From NCBI RefSeq assembly GCF_900113285.1, contig NZ_FOOT01000001.1, forward strand, positions 868,001 to 932,000: a stretch of DNA of 64,000 nucleotides, given 5' to 3'. Each line of letters begins with the position of its first letter. Position 1 is the stretch's first letter. Below the pieces are notes generated by a model. That model worked only from the letters and a program-made list of their open reading frames with translations, searched no databases and was not told the origin of the DNA. The position numbers were made by a program, and so were the translations under genes. Below, piece after piece: positions 56,973 through 64,000 of this stretch. The stretch comes from Pontibacter chinhatensis. GTDB taxonomy: Bacteria; Bacteroidota; Bacteroidia; Cytophagales; Hymenobacteraceae.

Positions 56973-57626
56973 CCCCTCCCTAGCCCTCCCCTAAAAACAG
57001 GGGGGGATTTTTTGCAGGACTGGGTCCAACCACCCCTAACCCCTCCTTGGCTAAGGAGGGGAGCCTGTTTTTACTGTTACAGAAGTATAAGTGTTATAGC
57101 TTCTGCCCCTACAAAGTATAAACCCACCCCTAGCCCCTCCGAGGAGAGAATTACACTTGCTACTCCTGTTGTCATCTCGAGCAGCGCGAGAGATCTATTG
57201 AGAATCCTATTTAGTTCCCTCCCAAAGGTCGAGATTACAAAAAGCAGCAGCTATCGATTCTGTTCCCAGCCTTCGGGTTGAGCGCCTTGTGAGATCCGGT
57301 GCCCGTCAAGGGCATGCCGAGCGCGAGCGAGGCAAGGAGGGAACACAGCGCGATGCCCGAAGGCGAGGCCTCCGACCTAGGAGGGCAGAAAGCAGGAGGT
57401 GAAACAGTAGCTTAAGTAAGTCTGGAGGATGAACAGGAGCTAGTAAGGATAGCTTGTATCCAGTTGGGGGGACCAGGGGTTATTGATATACACAAGAGGT
57501 TGCTGGCAACATCAGGAGCATGAAGTATGAACCAGCAAGATAAGGCATAAACCAGCAAGTATAAAGCCCAGCCAAAACACAAACCTCCACTACAGAGTAA
57601 GTATAAAACCACTTACCTGAAAAGCT
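56973..57626. repeat. Repeat field D after the radical SAM gene
   Basis: No gene is seen. The field holds two C-rich hairpins (56971-57003 and 57022-57066), an AACCCACCCC module (57120-57152), the TGTCATCTCG...CGAGATTACA element (57170-57239), the forward mosaic element at 57246-57385, and the sub-module GTCTGGAGGATGAAC...AGGATAGCTT at 57420-57452. Order and orientation are as in field B. Five AAGTATR copies lie at 57082-57607. Confidence 0.72.
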
Positions 57627-58136
57627 ATGCGAACAGACAAACAAACAACAGAAGACACCTCTAATACAGCAGCCCAGGTAGCCGGCGCTATTGGCAAAGG
57701 TATCGTAGCCGGGCTTGTAGGGACAGCTGTGATGACTGTTGCTCAAATGATTGAGATGCAGCTAAGCGGCCGTGAATCCAGCGATACGCCCTACCAGGCA
57801 GCAAAGAAAGTGTTTGGCGTGAAGGCCGAAGACGAGGAGTCGAAGGAGACCGTGAACAACCTGATGCATTTTGCCTACGGAACGGCCTGGGGCATTCCAA
57901 GAGCCTTGCTGGCGGAGTTTGGGAGTAGAGGCGCTGCCGGCACGGCCACACACTTCGGGGCTGTTTGGGGCGCGGCACTCATCATGCTCCCGTCACTGGA
58001 CCTGGCAGAGCCCGTAACGGAATGGGAGCCGGAAGCGGTTGGCAAGGATGCGCTGCTCCATGGGATTTACGCCATTGCCACCGGCCTCGCCGCCGATGCA
58101 TTGACAAGTAAGGCTGACAAAGACAGGGAAGTGTGA
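57627..58136 (+). CDS. Small integral membrane protein of unknown function
   Basis: 169 residues. Helix candidates are at about 15-42 (IGKGIVAGLVGTAVMTVAQMIEM), 85-100 (FAYGTAWGIPRALL), 108-128 and 143-160. The GxxxG-rich first helix with TAVMT resembles DUF1440/YagU-like and related small membrane proteins. No operon partner. It converges on the histidine kinase gene with only one base between the stops. Confidence 0.65.
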   Translation: MRTDKQTTEDTSNTAAQVAGAIGKGIVAGLVGTAVMTVAQMIEMQLSGRESSDTPYQAAKKVFGVKAEDEESKETVNNLMHFAYGTAWGIPRALLAEFGSRGAAGTATHFGAVWGAALIMLPSLDLAEPVTEWEPEAVGKDALLHGIYAIATGLAADALTSKADKDREV

Positions 58137-58137
58137 A

Positions 58138-59676
58138 CTACACAGACTCCTTCACCGGCAAGGTTATGGTGAACGTGCTGCCCTCGCCCTCGGTACTCTG
58201 CAAGGCTATACTTCCGCCGTTGTTCTGCACAATGCGCTTGACGATGTAAAGGCCGATGCCTGTGCCTTTCACGTGGCTATGCAGGCGCCTGAAAAGCTCG
58301 AACACCTTCTCCCTCTTAGAGGCCGGGATGCCCAGCCCATTGTCTTGTACCTTGAGCAAAAAGTTGCCTTCCTCCTGCCAGGTTTTAATCAGGATGTGTG
58401 GCACACGTTCCGGAGAACGGTATTTGACGGCGTTGCTGACCAGGTTGTAAAGTATACTTTTAAAGTTCCGCTTCGAGAAGTATAGCTGGCGCGCGCCGGA
58501 GCAGTCTACTTCAATCACAGCCTCAGCAGCTTTGATATCAAACGAAATCAGTTGCTTTACCTCCTCCACCAGCTCTGTTACCTGCAGCAGCGTGGCCTCC
58601 TGCTCAAAGCTTTTCTGGATGCGGGCCACCTCTGTCAGGTCCTCCACCGTATTTTTAAAGCGCTGCACCGACGCCTTGATATGCTCCAACTCTGGCGCCA
58701 CCTCCTGACGCTTGTCGCCCAGGCTCCCTTCCAACAACTCAACCAGGCCCTCAATATTGAGTATGGGCGATTTAAGGTCGTGGGAGGCGGTGTAGATAAA
58801 CGTGTCCAGGTCGGCATTCAGGCGCATGAGGTTTGTATTCATCCGCTCCAACTCCTCCAGGTGGGCCTGCGTGCGCTGCTGGGAAAGCATGGTCTCGGTG
58901 ATGTCGTTGATGATGAGAATCTTAAAATTCTCCCGGTTGCGGTCGTCAACCTCCGCCAGTGAAATCTCCAGGTACTTCGGCCCGGCAGCCAGCGGTAGCT
59001 CGAACACGCGCTTAGGTTCTGTGATAGGGTCCTGGTTCACGAACTGCTCCACACCTGGCTGCTCCTCCTTCGGAAAAAGCGCCAGCAAGGGGCCCGATAA
59101 TATCTCCCGCTCCGTTTTGCCGAAAATGTGGGCCGCATACGCATTAATCGTCAGCACCTTGCCATACTTTGACACCAGTGCTGCCCCGATGGGAGCCTCC
59201 TCCAGCACGCGGGCCGTATAGTCGCCGCGCACCTTCTCCAGCGCCGCCACGCTAAAGTCCAGGTCCGGCCCAATGGACTTGCGCAGGTTCTGGAAGCTGC
59301 GCCGCTGCTCCGTGCGCTGTGCCGCGTCCTGTACCATGGCCGCCAGCCGCTCCTGAACCGTGTTGGGCACACACACCACCGTCGGTCCCACAAAAGGTGA
59401 AAACTGCAGCGACTGCTTCACCCGCACATAATTGCGCTCATCGTTAATTAGCAGCACCGAAAGGTTTTTGTCGCGGGCGTAGGCTTCCTGCGCTAACCGC
59501 ACCGGGTTATTGGTCTCCTCGCCCACCAGCAGCGCAGCATACTTTTTAAGGTTGCCATCCATTTTCCGTACATCCCCCTCTCCCACTTCCTTAAACACAA
59601 ACTCCTGCCCCTGCAAGTGCTCCTGCAGGAGGTCGAGTGTGTTAGGGTAAAGTCCGGTATGGAGAATCTCAGTCAT
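58138..59676 (-). CDS. Soluble PAS sensor histidine kinase with receiver-like N-domain
   Basis: 512 residues, no membrane segment. Residues 1-125 look like a receiver-type fold, but the usual phospho-acceptor aspartate pattern is not evident. A PAS domain spans about 155-265. The phosphorylated histidine is His299 in YTASHDLKSPILNIEG. The ATP-binding domain has ILYNLVSNAVKY (N box), DNGLGIPAS (G1) and GTGIGLYIVKRIV (G2). No response regulator is adjacent. It starts six bases after the acyl-CoA dehydrogenase-like gene, so the two are probably cotranscribed. Confidence 0.88.
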   Translation of the reverse strand: MTEILHTGLYPNTLDLLQEHLQGQEFVFKEVGEGDVRKMDGNLKKYAALLVGEETNNPVRLAQEAYARDKNLSVLLINDERNYVRVKQSLQFSPFVGPTVVCVPNTVQERLAAMVQDAAQRTEQRRSFQNLRKSIGPDLDFSVAALEKVRGDYTARVLEEAPIGAALVSKYGKVLTINAYAAHIFGKTEREILSGPLLALFPKEEQPGVEQFVNQDPITEPKRVFELPLAAGPKYLEISLAEVDDRNRENFKILIINDITETMLSQQRTQAHLEELERMNTNLMRLNADLDTFIYTASHDLKSPILNIEGLVELLEGSLGDKRQEVAPELEHIKASVQRFKNTVEDLTEVARIQKSFEQEATLLQVTELVEEVKQLISFDIKAAEAVIEVDCSGARQLYFSKRNFKSILYNLVSNAVKYRSPERVPHILIKTWQEEGNFLLKVQDNGLGIPASKREKVFELFRRLHSHVKGTGIGLYIVKRIVQNNGGSIALQSTEGEGSTFTITLPVKESV

Positions 59677-59682
59677 GGAAGC

Positions 59683-60837
59683 TTAGCTTTCGAGGATGGG
59701 TTGCTCCAGCAGGGCGCGCCCCAGCCAGGTATAAAGTACATCGGTGGTAGGTGCCATGATGTGGGCAGCCCGGGCATCGCGTAGCAAGGTTTCGAGTCGG
59801 GAGTTTTCGCGGTAGGCGATGCCGCCCGAGATGGTCATGGCCTCGTTAACTACCTCCACGCAGCAATGGGCCACCTCGGCTTTGGAGGAGATGATGGAAA
59901 GTATGGCGGAGGCGTCTCCGCTGTCGTACTGCCGGCAAGCGTGGTAAACCAGCTGGCGGGTTCGCTCAACTTTTGCCCACAGTGTGCCCAGGCGGTGCTG
60001 CAGGAGCTGGATTTGGCTCAGCGACGTGCCGCTGTGGCGGTAGGTGCGGTGCATCATGTGCTCCCGCGCCTGGTCAAACGCCGCCTGCGCCAGCCCCAGG
60101 TAGGTACCCGACATGGCGGTCAGGAAATAGGGCGCCACCACCTGGAATATGTACCACAACTGGTCGCCCTGCTCGCCCAAGAGGTTACGGGCCGGTACGC
60201 GCACATCTTTCAGCGCCAGGCTGCGCGACGAGTTGCCGCGCATGCCGATGCCATCCCACGCTTGTCCCCAGTTCATTCCCTCACTGCCGGCCTCCACCAC
60301 TACGCACGAAAACTCATGCTGCATCGCCTCCGGGTCCACACCCATCGTGGAGATAACGTACGAATCAGCATGTCCCCCGTTAGTGACAAAGGTCTTATCA
60401 CCACGCAGCATAAATGCGTCATTGGAAACCGAGAGGAGTTGTGTCTGTGGGAAGTAAAAATGTGCCCCTGTGCCGGGCTCGCTTAGCGCCAGGGTGGTCA
60501 GGTGCTCGCCGGCAGCAATGGGCCCGAGGAAGTGCTGCTTCTGGTACGCGGTGGCTTTGGCGGCTATCATGGCGGTGCCAACGCAGTGCATCCCGAAGCA
60601 CAGGCCTGCAGAGGCCGACTCCTCCCCCAGGATTTCGCAGGCCTTGGCCAACCCCAGCAGTCCTTGCCCCAGCCCGCCATTTTCCAGCGGCACCACAAAG
60701 CCTCCAAGCCCCTCCTGCTGCAGCTTGCGCATGCTTTGCTCCGGCCATCGGGCTTCTTTATCTATCGCGTCGGCCTCGCCGCGAACGGTGCTTTCGGCAA
60801 TCTGCCGGATCAGGTCAAGCGTTTTATCCAGGTTCAT
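59683..60837 (-). CDS. Acyl-CoA dehydrogenase family protein without the usual catalytic Glu
   Basis: Flavoprotein of the acyl-CoA dehydrogenase fold, 384 residues. FAD/substrate blocks: LALSEPGTGAHF, DKTFVTNGGHADSYV, GIGMRGNSSRSLALKDVRVP, and the C-terminal GGIAYRENSRLETLLRDARAAHIM. In standard enzymes the catalytic base lies in IYEGT; here the aligned residues are IMAPT, so that Glu is replaced by Ala. The enzyme may use another base or may be a monooxygenase- or dehydratase-like member. It heads a two-gene unit with the histidine kinase. Confidence 0.82.
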   Translation of the reverse strand: MNLDKTLDLIRQIAESTVRGEADAIDKEARWPEQSMRKLQQEGLGGFVVPLENGGLGQGLLGLAKACEILGEESASAGLCFGMHCVGTAMIAAKATAYQKQHFLGPIAAGEHLTTLALSEPGTGAHFYFPQTQLLSVSNDAFMLRGDKTFVTNGGHADSYVISTMGVDPEAMQHEFSCVVVEAGSEGMNWGQAWDGIGMRGNSSRSLALKDVRVPARNLLGEQGDQLWYIFQVVAPYFLTAMSGTYLGLAQAAFDQAREHMMHRTYRHSGTSLSQIQLLQHRLGTLWAKVERTRQLVYHACRQYDSGDASAILSIISSKAEVAHCCVEVVNEAMTISGGIAYRENSRLETLLRDARAAHIMAPTTDVLYTWLGRALLEQPILES

Positions 60838-61135
60838 GAGCTTCTAACAGTATACCGGAAAGATAGTTATACAGATACCTCTTGCTGCTGCTAGCAGAAA
60901 GTATGGCAGGCATCTAAAATAGTATAAAGATAAAGCATACAGCGAGATAACCTAACTATCCTTTACGCAAATGATTTACCATACAGAAAAGCAGGATGGC
61001 AGGACCGCATATGTTCCATACTATTTTTCATACTTCTGCGATACGAAAAGTGCCTGATTTTTCACCGCCGGGTCATTAGAGGTGGGATAACTGCCGTTGA
61101 ATTGTTTTATTTACAGGATGATCAAAAAACCAACT
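60838..61135. other. Divergent A+T-rich spacer
   Basis: Nothing beyond scattered AAGTATR/YATACTT copies (about 60895, 60921, 61030) is seen. It must hold promoters for the dehydrogenase-like gene (minus) and the peptidase gene (plus); none could be assigned. Confidence 0.4.
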
Positions 61136-62791
61136 ATGAAACTGAAAAGTATAGCCACGGGACTTTGCCTGGCTCTGGCCCTGCCTGCTGCCCTTGCCCA
61201 GTCGCCGGAGGTGCCGAAGAAGGTGGCCAAGGCGATGGAGAAAGTGAAGCCAAGTGATATCCGCAACCACATTGCCTACCTGGCTGACGACAAGCTGCTG
61301 GGCCGCAAACCGGGCACACCGGGTTACCAGATGGCGGTAGACTACGTAACTGACCAGTTCCGCAAACTGAACGTGCAACCTGCCGGCGAAAATAACACCT
61401 ACCTGCAAACCGTTCGGGTGCGCACCGCCTACACCAACCCCGATGCCACCATGCAACTCGACGCAGGAGCTGCCGGCGTGGCGGAATTGGCCTACGGCAA
61501 GGATTTCAGCATCTTCCCGAATGCCGGGCAGGAGCAGGTGACGGTGGAGGCGCCGCTCGTATTTGCAGGCTTCGGCATCAGCGCCCCCGACATGAACTAC
61601 GACGACTACGCCAACCTCGACGCGAAAGGTAAAATCGTGGTGATTATGCGCGGTACCCCTGAAGGATTTCCCTCCACGGTATCCTCTTACAGCACCGACT
61701 ACCAGACGATACTGAATACGGCCGCCAAGAACGGGGCTGTGGGCGTGCTGGTCGCCTCGCTCAACCCAGCAGGCAACCTGCCTGAGTTTTCTTCGCGCGG
61801 CATGTCCAGCGTGATGGGGGCGGATGGGAAAGTAGCCGCCTCGCGCAGCTACCACGAAAGTATAAAAGTACTCGGCATGCTCCACTTTAACGTGCTGCAA
61901 AAGCTGATGGAGGGTGCTAACCTTGATCTGGTGCAAGTAGCTACCAACCTCCGCAACGGCCAGCCAGCATCCGCTAACCTGCCTTTCAGTATTGAAACCA
62001 GCTACAGCAACCGCTACGAAGACATCGAGAGCCCGAATGTGGTAGGCAAGATTGAAGGCTCTGACCCAGTGCTGAAAAATGAGTATGTGGTGCACAGTGC
62101 CCACCTTGACCACATTGGCGTGGGCAGGCCCATCGACGGTGATTCTATCTATAATGGTGCCCACGACAACGCCTCCGGCGTAGCCAGCCTGCTGGAGATT
62201 GCCCGTGTGTACAACAACTTAAAGCAAAAGCCAAAGCGCTCCATTCTGATCGTGATGGTAACGGCGGAGGAAATGGGCCTGCTCGGTTCGGCATACTTTG
62301 CCAAGTACCCTACCGTGCCTGCCTCGCAGCTGGTGGCCAACGTAAATACCGACATGCCCACGCTGATTGCGCCGCTGCTGTCGGTGGTGCCGCTGGGGGC
62401 TGCCCATTCTTCACTTCAGGGAGAGGTGCAAAAGGCCAGCAACTACCTGGGCCTGGATGTGGAAGAGGACCCGGAGCCGGAGCAGAACCGCTTCGTGCGC
62501 AGCGACCAGTATAGCTTTGTGGTGCAGGGCGTGCCGGCGCTCCACATCAAGTATGGCAACAAAACCGCCGACGGCAAAAACAATCTTGATGAGACCGTGA
62601 AAGTATGGCGCGAGAAGTATTACCACAAACCGCAGGATAACTTCGAGGGTGGCACCTTCGACTTCGATGCGGCCAAAAAGTATGTGCAGCTCAACTTCCT
62701 TATCGGCTACCTGGTGGCCCAGGATGCGCAACGACCTACTTGGAACGAGGGCGACTTCTTCGGCAACAGGTTCGGAAGTATAAAGGAATAA
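61136..62791 (+). CDS. Secreted M28 family peptidase with PA domain
   Basis: 551-residue exported zinc peptidase. Start at ATG 61136 (MKLKSIATGLCLALALPAALAQ), giving a clean signal peptide; the TTG at 61097 and the ATG at 61118 are in frame but would add unneeded residues. A PA-like domain spans about 110-250. The di-zinc site: SAHLDHIG (His), GAHDNASG (Asp), TAEEMG (Glu base and ligand), NVNTDMP (Asp) and a final histidine in YYHKPQDN. It differs from the M28 gene at 26315 in length and domain arrangement. A strong terminator follows. Confidence 0.9.
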   Translation: MKLKSIATGLCLALALPAALAQSPEVPKKVAKAMEKVKPSDIRNHIAYLADDKLLGRKPGTPGYQMAVDYVTDQFRKLNVQPAGENNTYLQTVRVRTAYTNPDATMQLDAGAAGVAELAYGKDFSIFPNAGQEQVTVEAPLVFAGFGISAPDMNYDDYANLDAKGKIVVIMRGTPEGFPSTVSSYSTDYQTILNTAAKNGAVGVLVASLNPAGNLPEFSSRGMSSVMGADGKVAASRSYHESIKVLGMLHFNVLQKLMEGANLDLVQVATNLRNGQPASANLPFSIETSYSNRYEDIESPNVVGKIEGSDPVLKNEYVVHSAHLDHIGVGRPIDGDSIYNGAHDNASGVASLLEIARVYNNLKQKPKRSILIVMVTAEEMGLLGSAYFAKYPTVPASQLVANVNTDMPTLIAPLLSVVPLGAAHSSLQGEVQKASNYLGLDVEEDPEPEQNRFVRSDQYSFVVQGVPALHIKYGNKTADGKNNLDETVKVWREKYYHKPQDNFEGGTFDFDAAKKYVQLNFLIGYLVAQDAQRPTWNEGDFFGNRFGSIKE

Positions 62792-62877
62792 GAAAGTACT
62801 AATAACCGCTCAGCAAGTATAGCCCAAAGTATAAACATACTATAGCTTACACGCTGCAGCCCTTTATACTTTACTAC

Positions 62878-62923
62878 AAACGAAAACAGCCCGGAAGCTT
62901 AGGCCTCCGGGCTGTTTTCGTTT
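62878..62923. terminator. Bidirectional terminator
   Basis: A perfect 18-bp stem at 62878-62895 and 62906-62923 (core AAAACAGCCCGGA) with a 10-base loop. It lies between the convergent M28 and SusE/F-type genes. Confidence 0.85.
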
Positions 62924-62939
62924 ATACTATACTTTATAC

Positions 62940-63980
62940 TTACTTTTTGGTGAGAGTATAGGTCGCAGTGCCATCCTCATTCTCCAGGTCCAGCACGATC
63001 TCGTAAGTACCGGCCGCAACAGAAATGTCAGCCCCTCCGGCTTCCAGAACGCTGTCGCCATTGTCCTCGCCGTAGTTCGTGCCCCAGTCGTCGTTCAGCC
63101 TGAACTTGATCTTGCCCGCTGTTAAAGCAGTCGTGAGTCTCCAAACACCGGCCTCGTTGTCGTAGATCATGTCTGTGTCCTTGTCCCAACCTCCGGGCGT
63201 AGCATCGCCAATCAGGCCCCACGAGTATTTGGCTGCTGACCAGGTCATGTTATTCAGGTCGACGGTGATGCGGTAGCTGTCTTTGGTTGGAACAGCCAGG
63301 TCCGGTCCGTTCAATGCCAGCGTACCGGCAGCAGCGCCGCCGCCATAGTTTACTGACCAGCTTCTTCCCTCCGTGATTTTGAATTTAAGGTTGTTGTCCT
63401 TGTTGTTGAAGCTGATGATGCCCTGGTAAATGCCGTTGCTCTCCACTGAGATAAGCGAAGGCGCCGTTTCAGGGCTCCAGCCCTGGTAGTCGCCGGGCAC
63501 ATACACAAAGCTCGGCTCCACAAAGGTAGAGTACGTAGTTACCGAAACTTTCTGCGCAGCGGAATAGATCGGCTCCACCAGGTTAGACACAGTGGCTCTG
63601 ATGCGCATGTTCACATCGTGCGTTTCCTCCTGGGCATACTTCAGCCTTGTCAGCAGGGTGTTCAGTTCGGCTCCGGTAAACACTTTTTCGCGGGCATCCT
63701 GCAGCGGCATGTTAAAAGGGGTGCTGAAGTTGTTGTCGGCCGTGTCTATCTGCAAAGCATACGTCACCGCTGCTTGGTAGCCAAAGTCAGCCTCATCCCA
63801 GGACAGTGTCAGCGCCTCCGCCTCGGCCCCCTCTTCAGTTAGCACCACCGCGTTAGAGGAGGTGGTCAGGTTAATGGTTGCCCCCTCCCGGGCAACCGCC
63901 CTATCTTCATCTTTCTCGCAACTGGTTAGCGCCAGCGCCGCGACAAAGAATACTATGGATCTGTTAAACCAGCTTTTCAT
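62940..63980 (-). CDS. SusE/SusF-type outer membrane lipoprotein
   Basis: Surface glycan-binding lipoprotein of 346 residues. The signal peptide ends in the lipobox ALTSC. An N-terminal SusE-type Ig/FNIII domain (about 35-150, LTLSWDEADFGYQAAVTYALQID) is followed by two starch-binding-like beta domains; SFVYVPGDYQGWSP and GLIGDATPGGWDKDTDM carry the Trp-rich binding patterns of SusE/SusF. The upstream susC and susD partners would lie beyond 64000. A starch or related alpha-glucan role is inferred from the family. Confidence 0.87.
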   Translation of the reverse strand: MKSWFNRSIVFFVAALALTSCEKDEDRAVAREGATINLTTSSNAVVLTEEGAEAEALTLSWDEADFGYQAAVTYALQIDTADNNFSTPFNMPLQDAREKVFTGAELNTLLTRLKYAQEETHDVNMRIRATVSNLVEPIYSAAQKVSVTTYSTFVEPSFVYVPGDYQGWSPETAPSLISVESNGIYQGIISFNNKDNNLKFKITEGRSWSVNYGGGAAAGTLALNGPDLAVPTKDSYRITVDLNNMTWSAAKYSWGLIGDATPGGWDKDTDMIYDNEAGVWRLTTALTAGKIKFRLNDDWGTNYGEDNGDSVLEAGGADISVAAGTYEIVLDLENEDGTATYTLTKK

Positions 63981-64000
63981 ATATCATCTTTAAAAGTATG

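Overview
The window looks like a chromosome segment of a Bacteroidota member, most likely Hymenobacteraceae (Pontibacter-like). The evidence is a moderate GC content in genes, promoters of the TTTG/TAnnTTTG type, almost no Shine-Dalgarno sequences, many lipoproteins with a Cys lipobox, a SusE/SusF-type surface lipoprotein, a large TonB-dependent receptor, menaquinone genes and DoxX membrane proteins. No rRNA, tRNA, CRISPR array, transposase or phage gene was seen. These are judgements by eye; no database search was run.

Layout. 0-6.3 kb: a 5' part of yjjX, an M1 aminopeptidase lipoprotein, the E2 subunit of pyruvate dehydrogenase and a histidine phosphatase. 6.4-12.4 kb: menaquinone genes (hotdog thioesterase, menF, menD, then two DoxX paralogs, then menE). 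12.4-14.8 kb: a beta-propeller lipoprotein, a DUF1835 protein and a small secreted protein. 14.9-19.7 kb: histidine degradation (hutU, hutI, hutG, minus strand). 19.8-28 kb: a methyltransferase, a cytochrome c lipoprotein, a metzincin-type protease, a trimethylamine-monooxygenase-like flavoenzyme and an M28 peptidase. 28-36.5 kb: a universal stress protein, BrnQ, two tandem RluF-type pseudouridine synthases with basic tails, pirin, cysM and a DJ-1/PfpI protein. 36.5-40.8 kb: a PQQ-type sugar dehydrogenase, a berberine-bridge-like FAD oxidase and DNA polymerase IV. 41.6-47.4 kb: a compact minus-strand operon (FAD oxidoreductase, NapH/CcoG-like 4Fe-4S membrane protein, GT2 glycosyltransferase, two proteins of unknown function). 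48.3-57.0 kb: a plus-strand locus with a DUF2064 transferase, a TonB-dependent receptor, a YnjB-like binding lipoprotein, two permeases, an ATPase and a radical SAM protein with overlapping genes. 57.6-64 kb: a small membrane protein, an acyl-CoA-dehydrogenase-like protein paired with a histidine kinase, a second M28 peptidase and a SusE/F lipoprotein.

The strongest unexplained signal is at the DNA level. The word AAGTATR (reverse YATACTT) occurs about 240 times by line-by-line count, roughly once per 260 bases, on both strands, inside genes and between them. I would expect about a dozen. In coding DNA it adapts to the reading frame: where AAGTATA would create a stop, the form AAGTATGG (x-Val-Trp) appears, or the gene simply ends there (Val-stop in three genes). 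I know of no described function for this word.

A second layer is a mosaic of non-coding hairpin repeats filling the long gaps at 17.3-18.0, 40.8-41.6, 47.4-48.3 and 57.0-57.6 kb. Copies in opposite orientation bracket both the 41.6-47.4 kb operon and the 48.3-57.0 kb transport/radical SAM locus.
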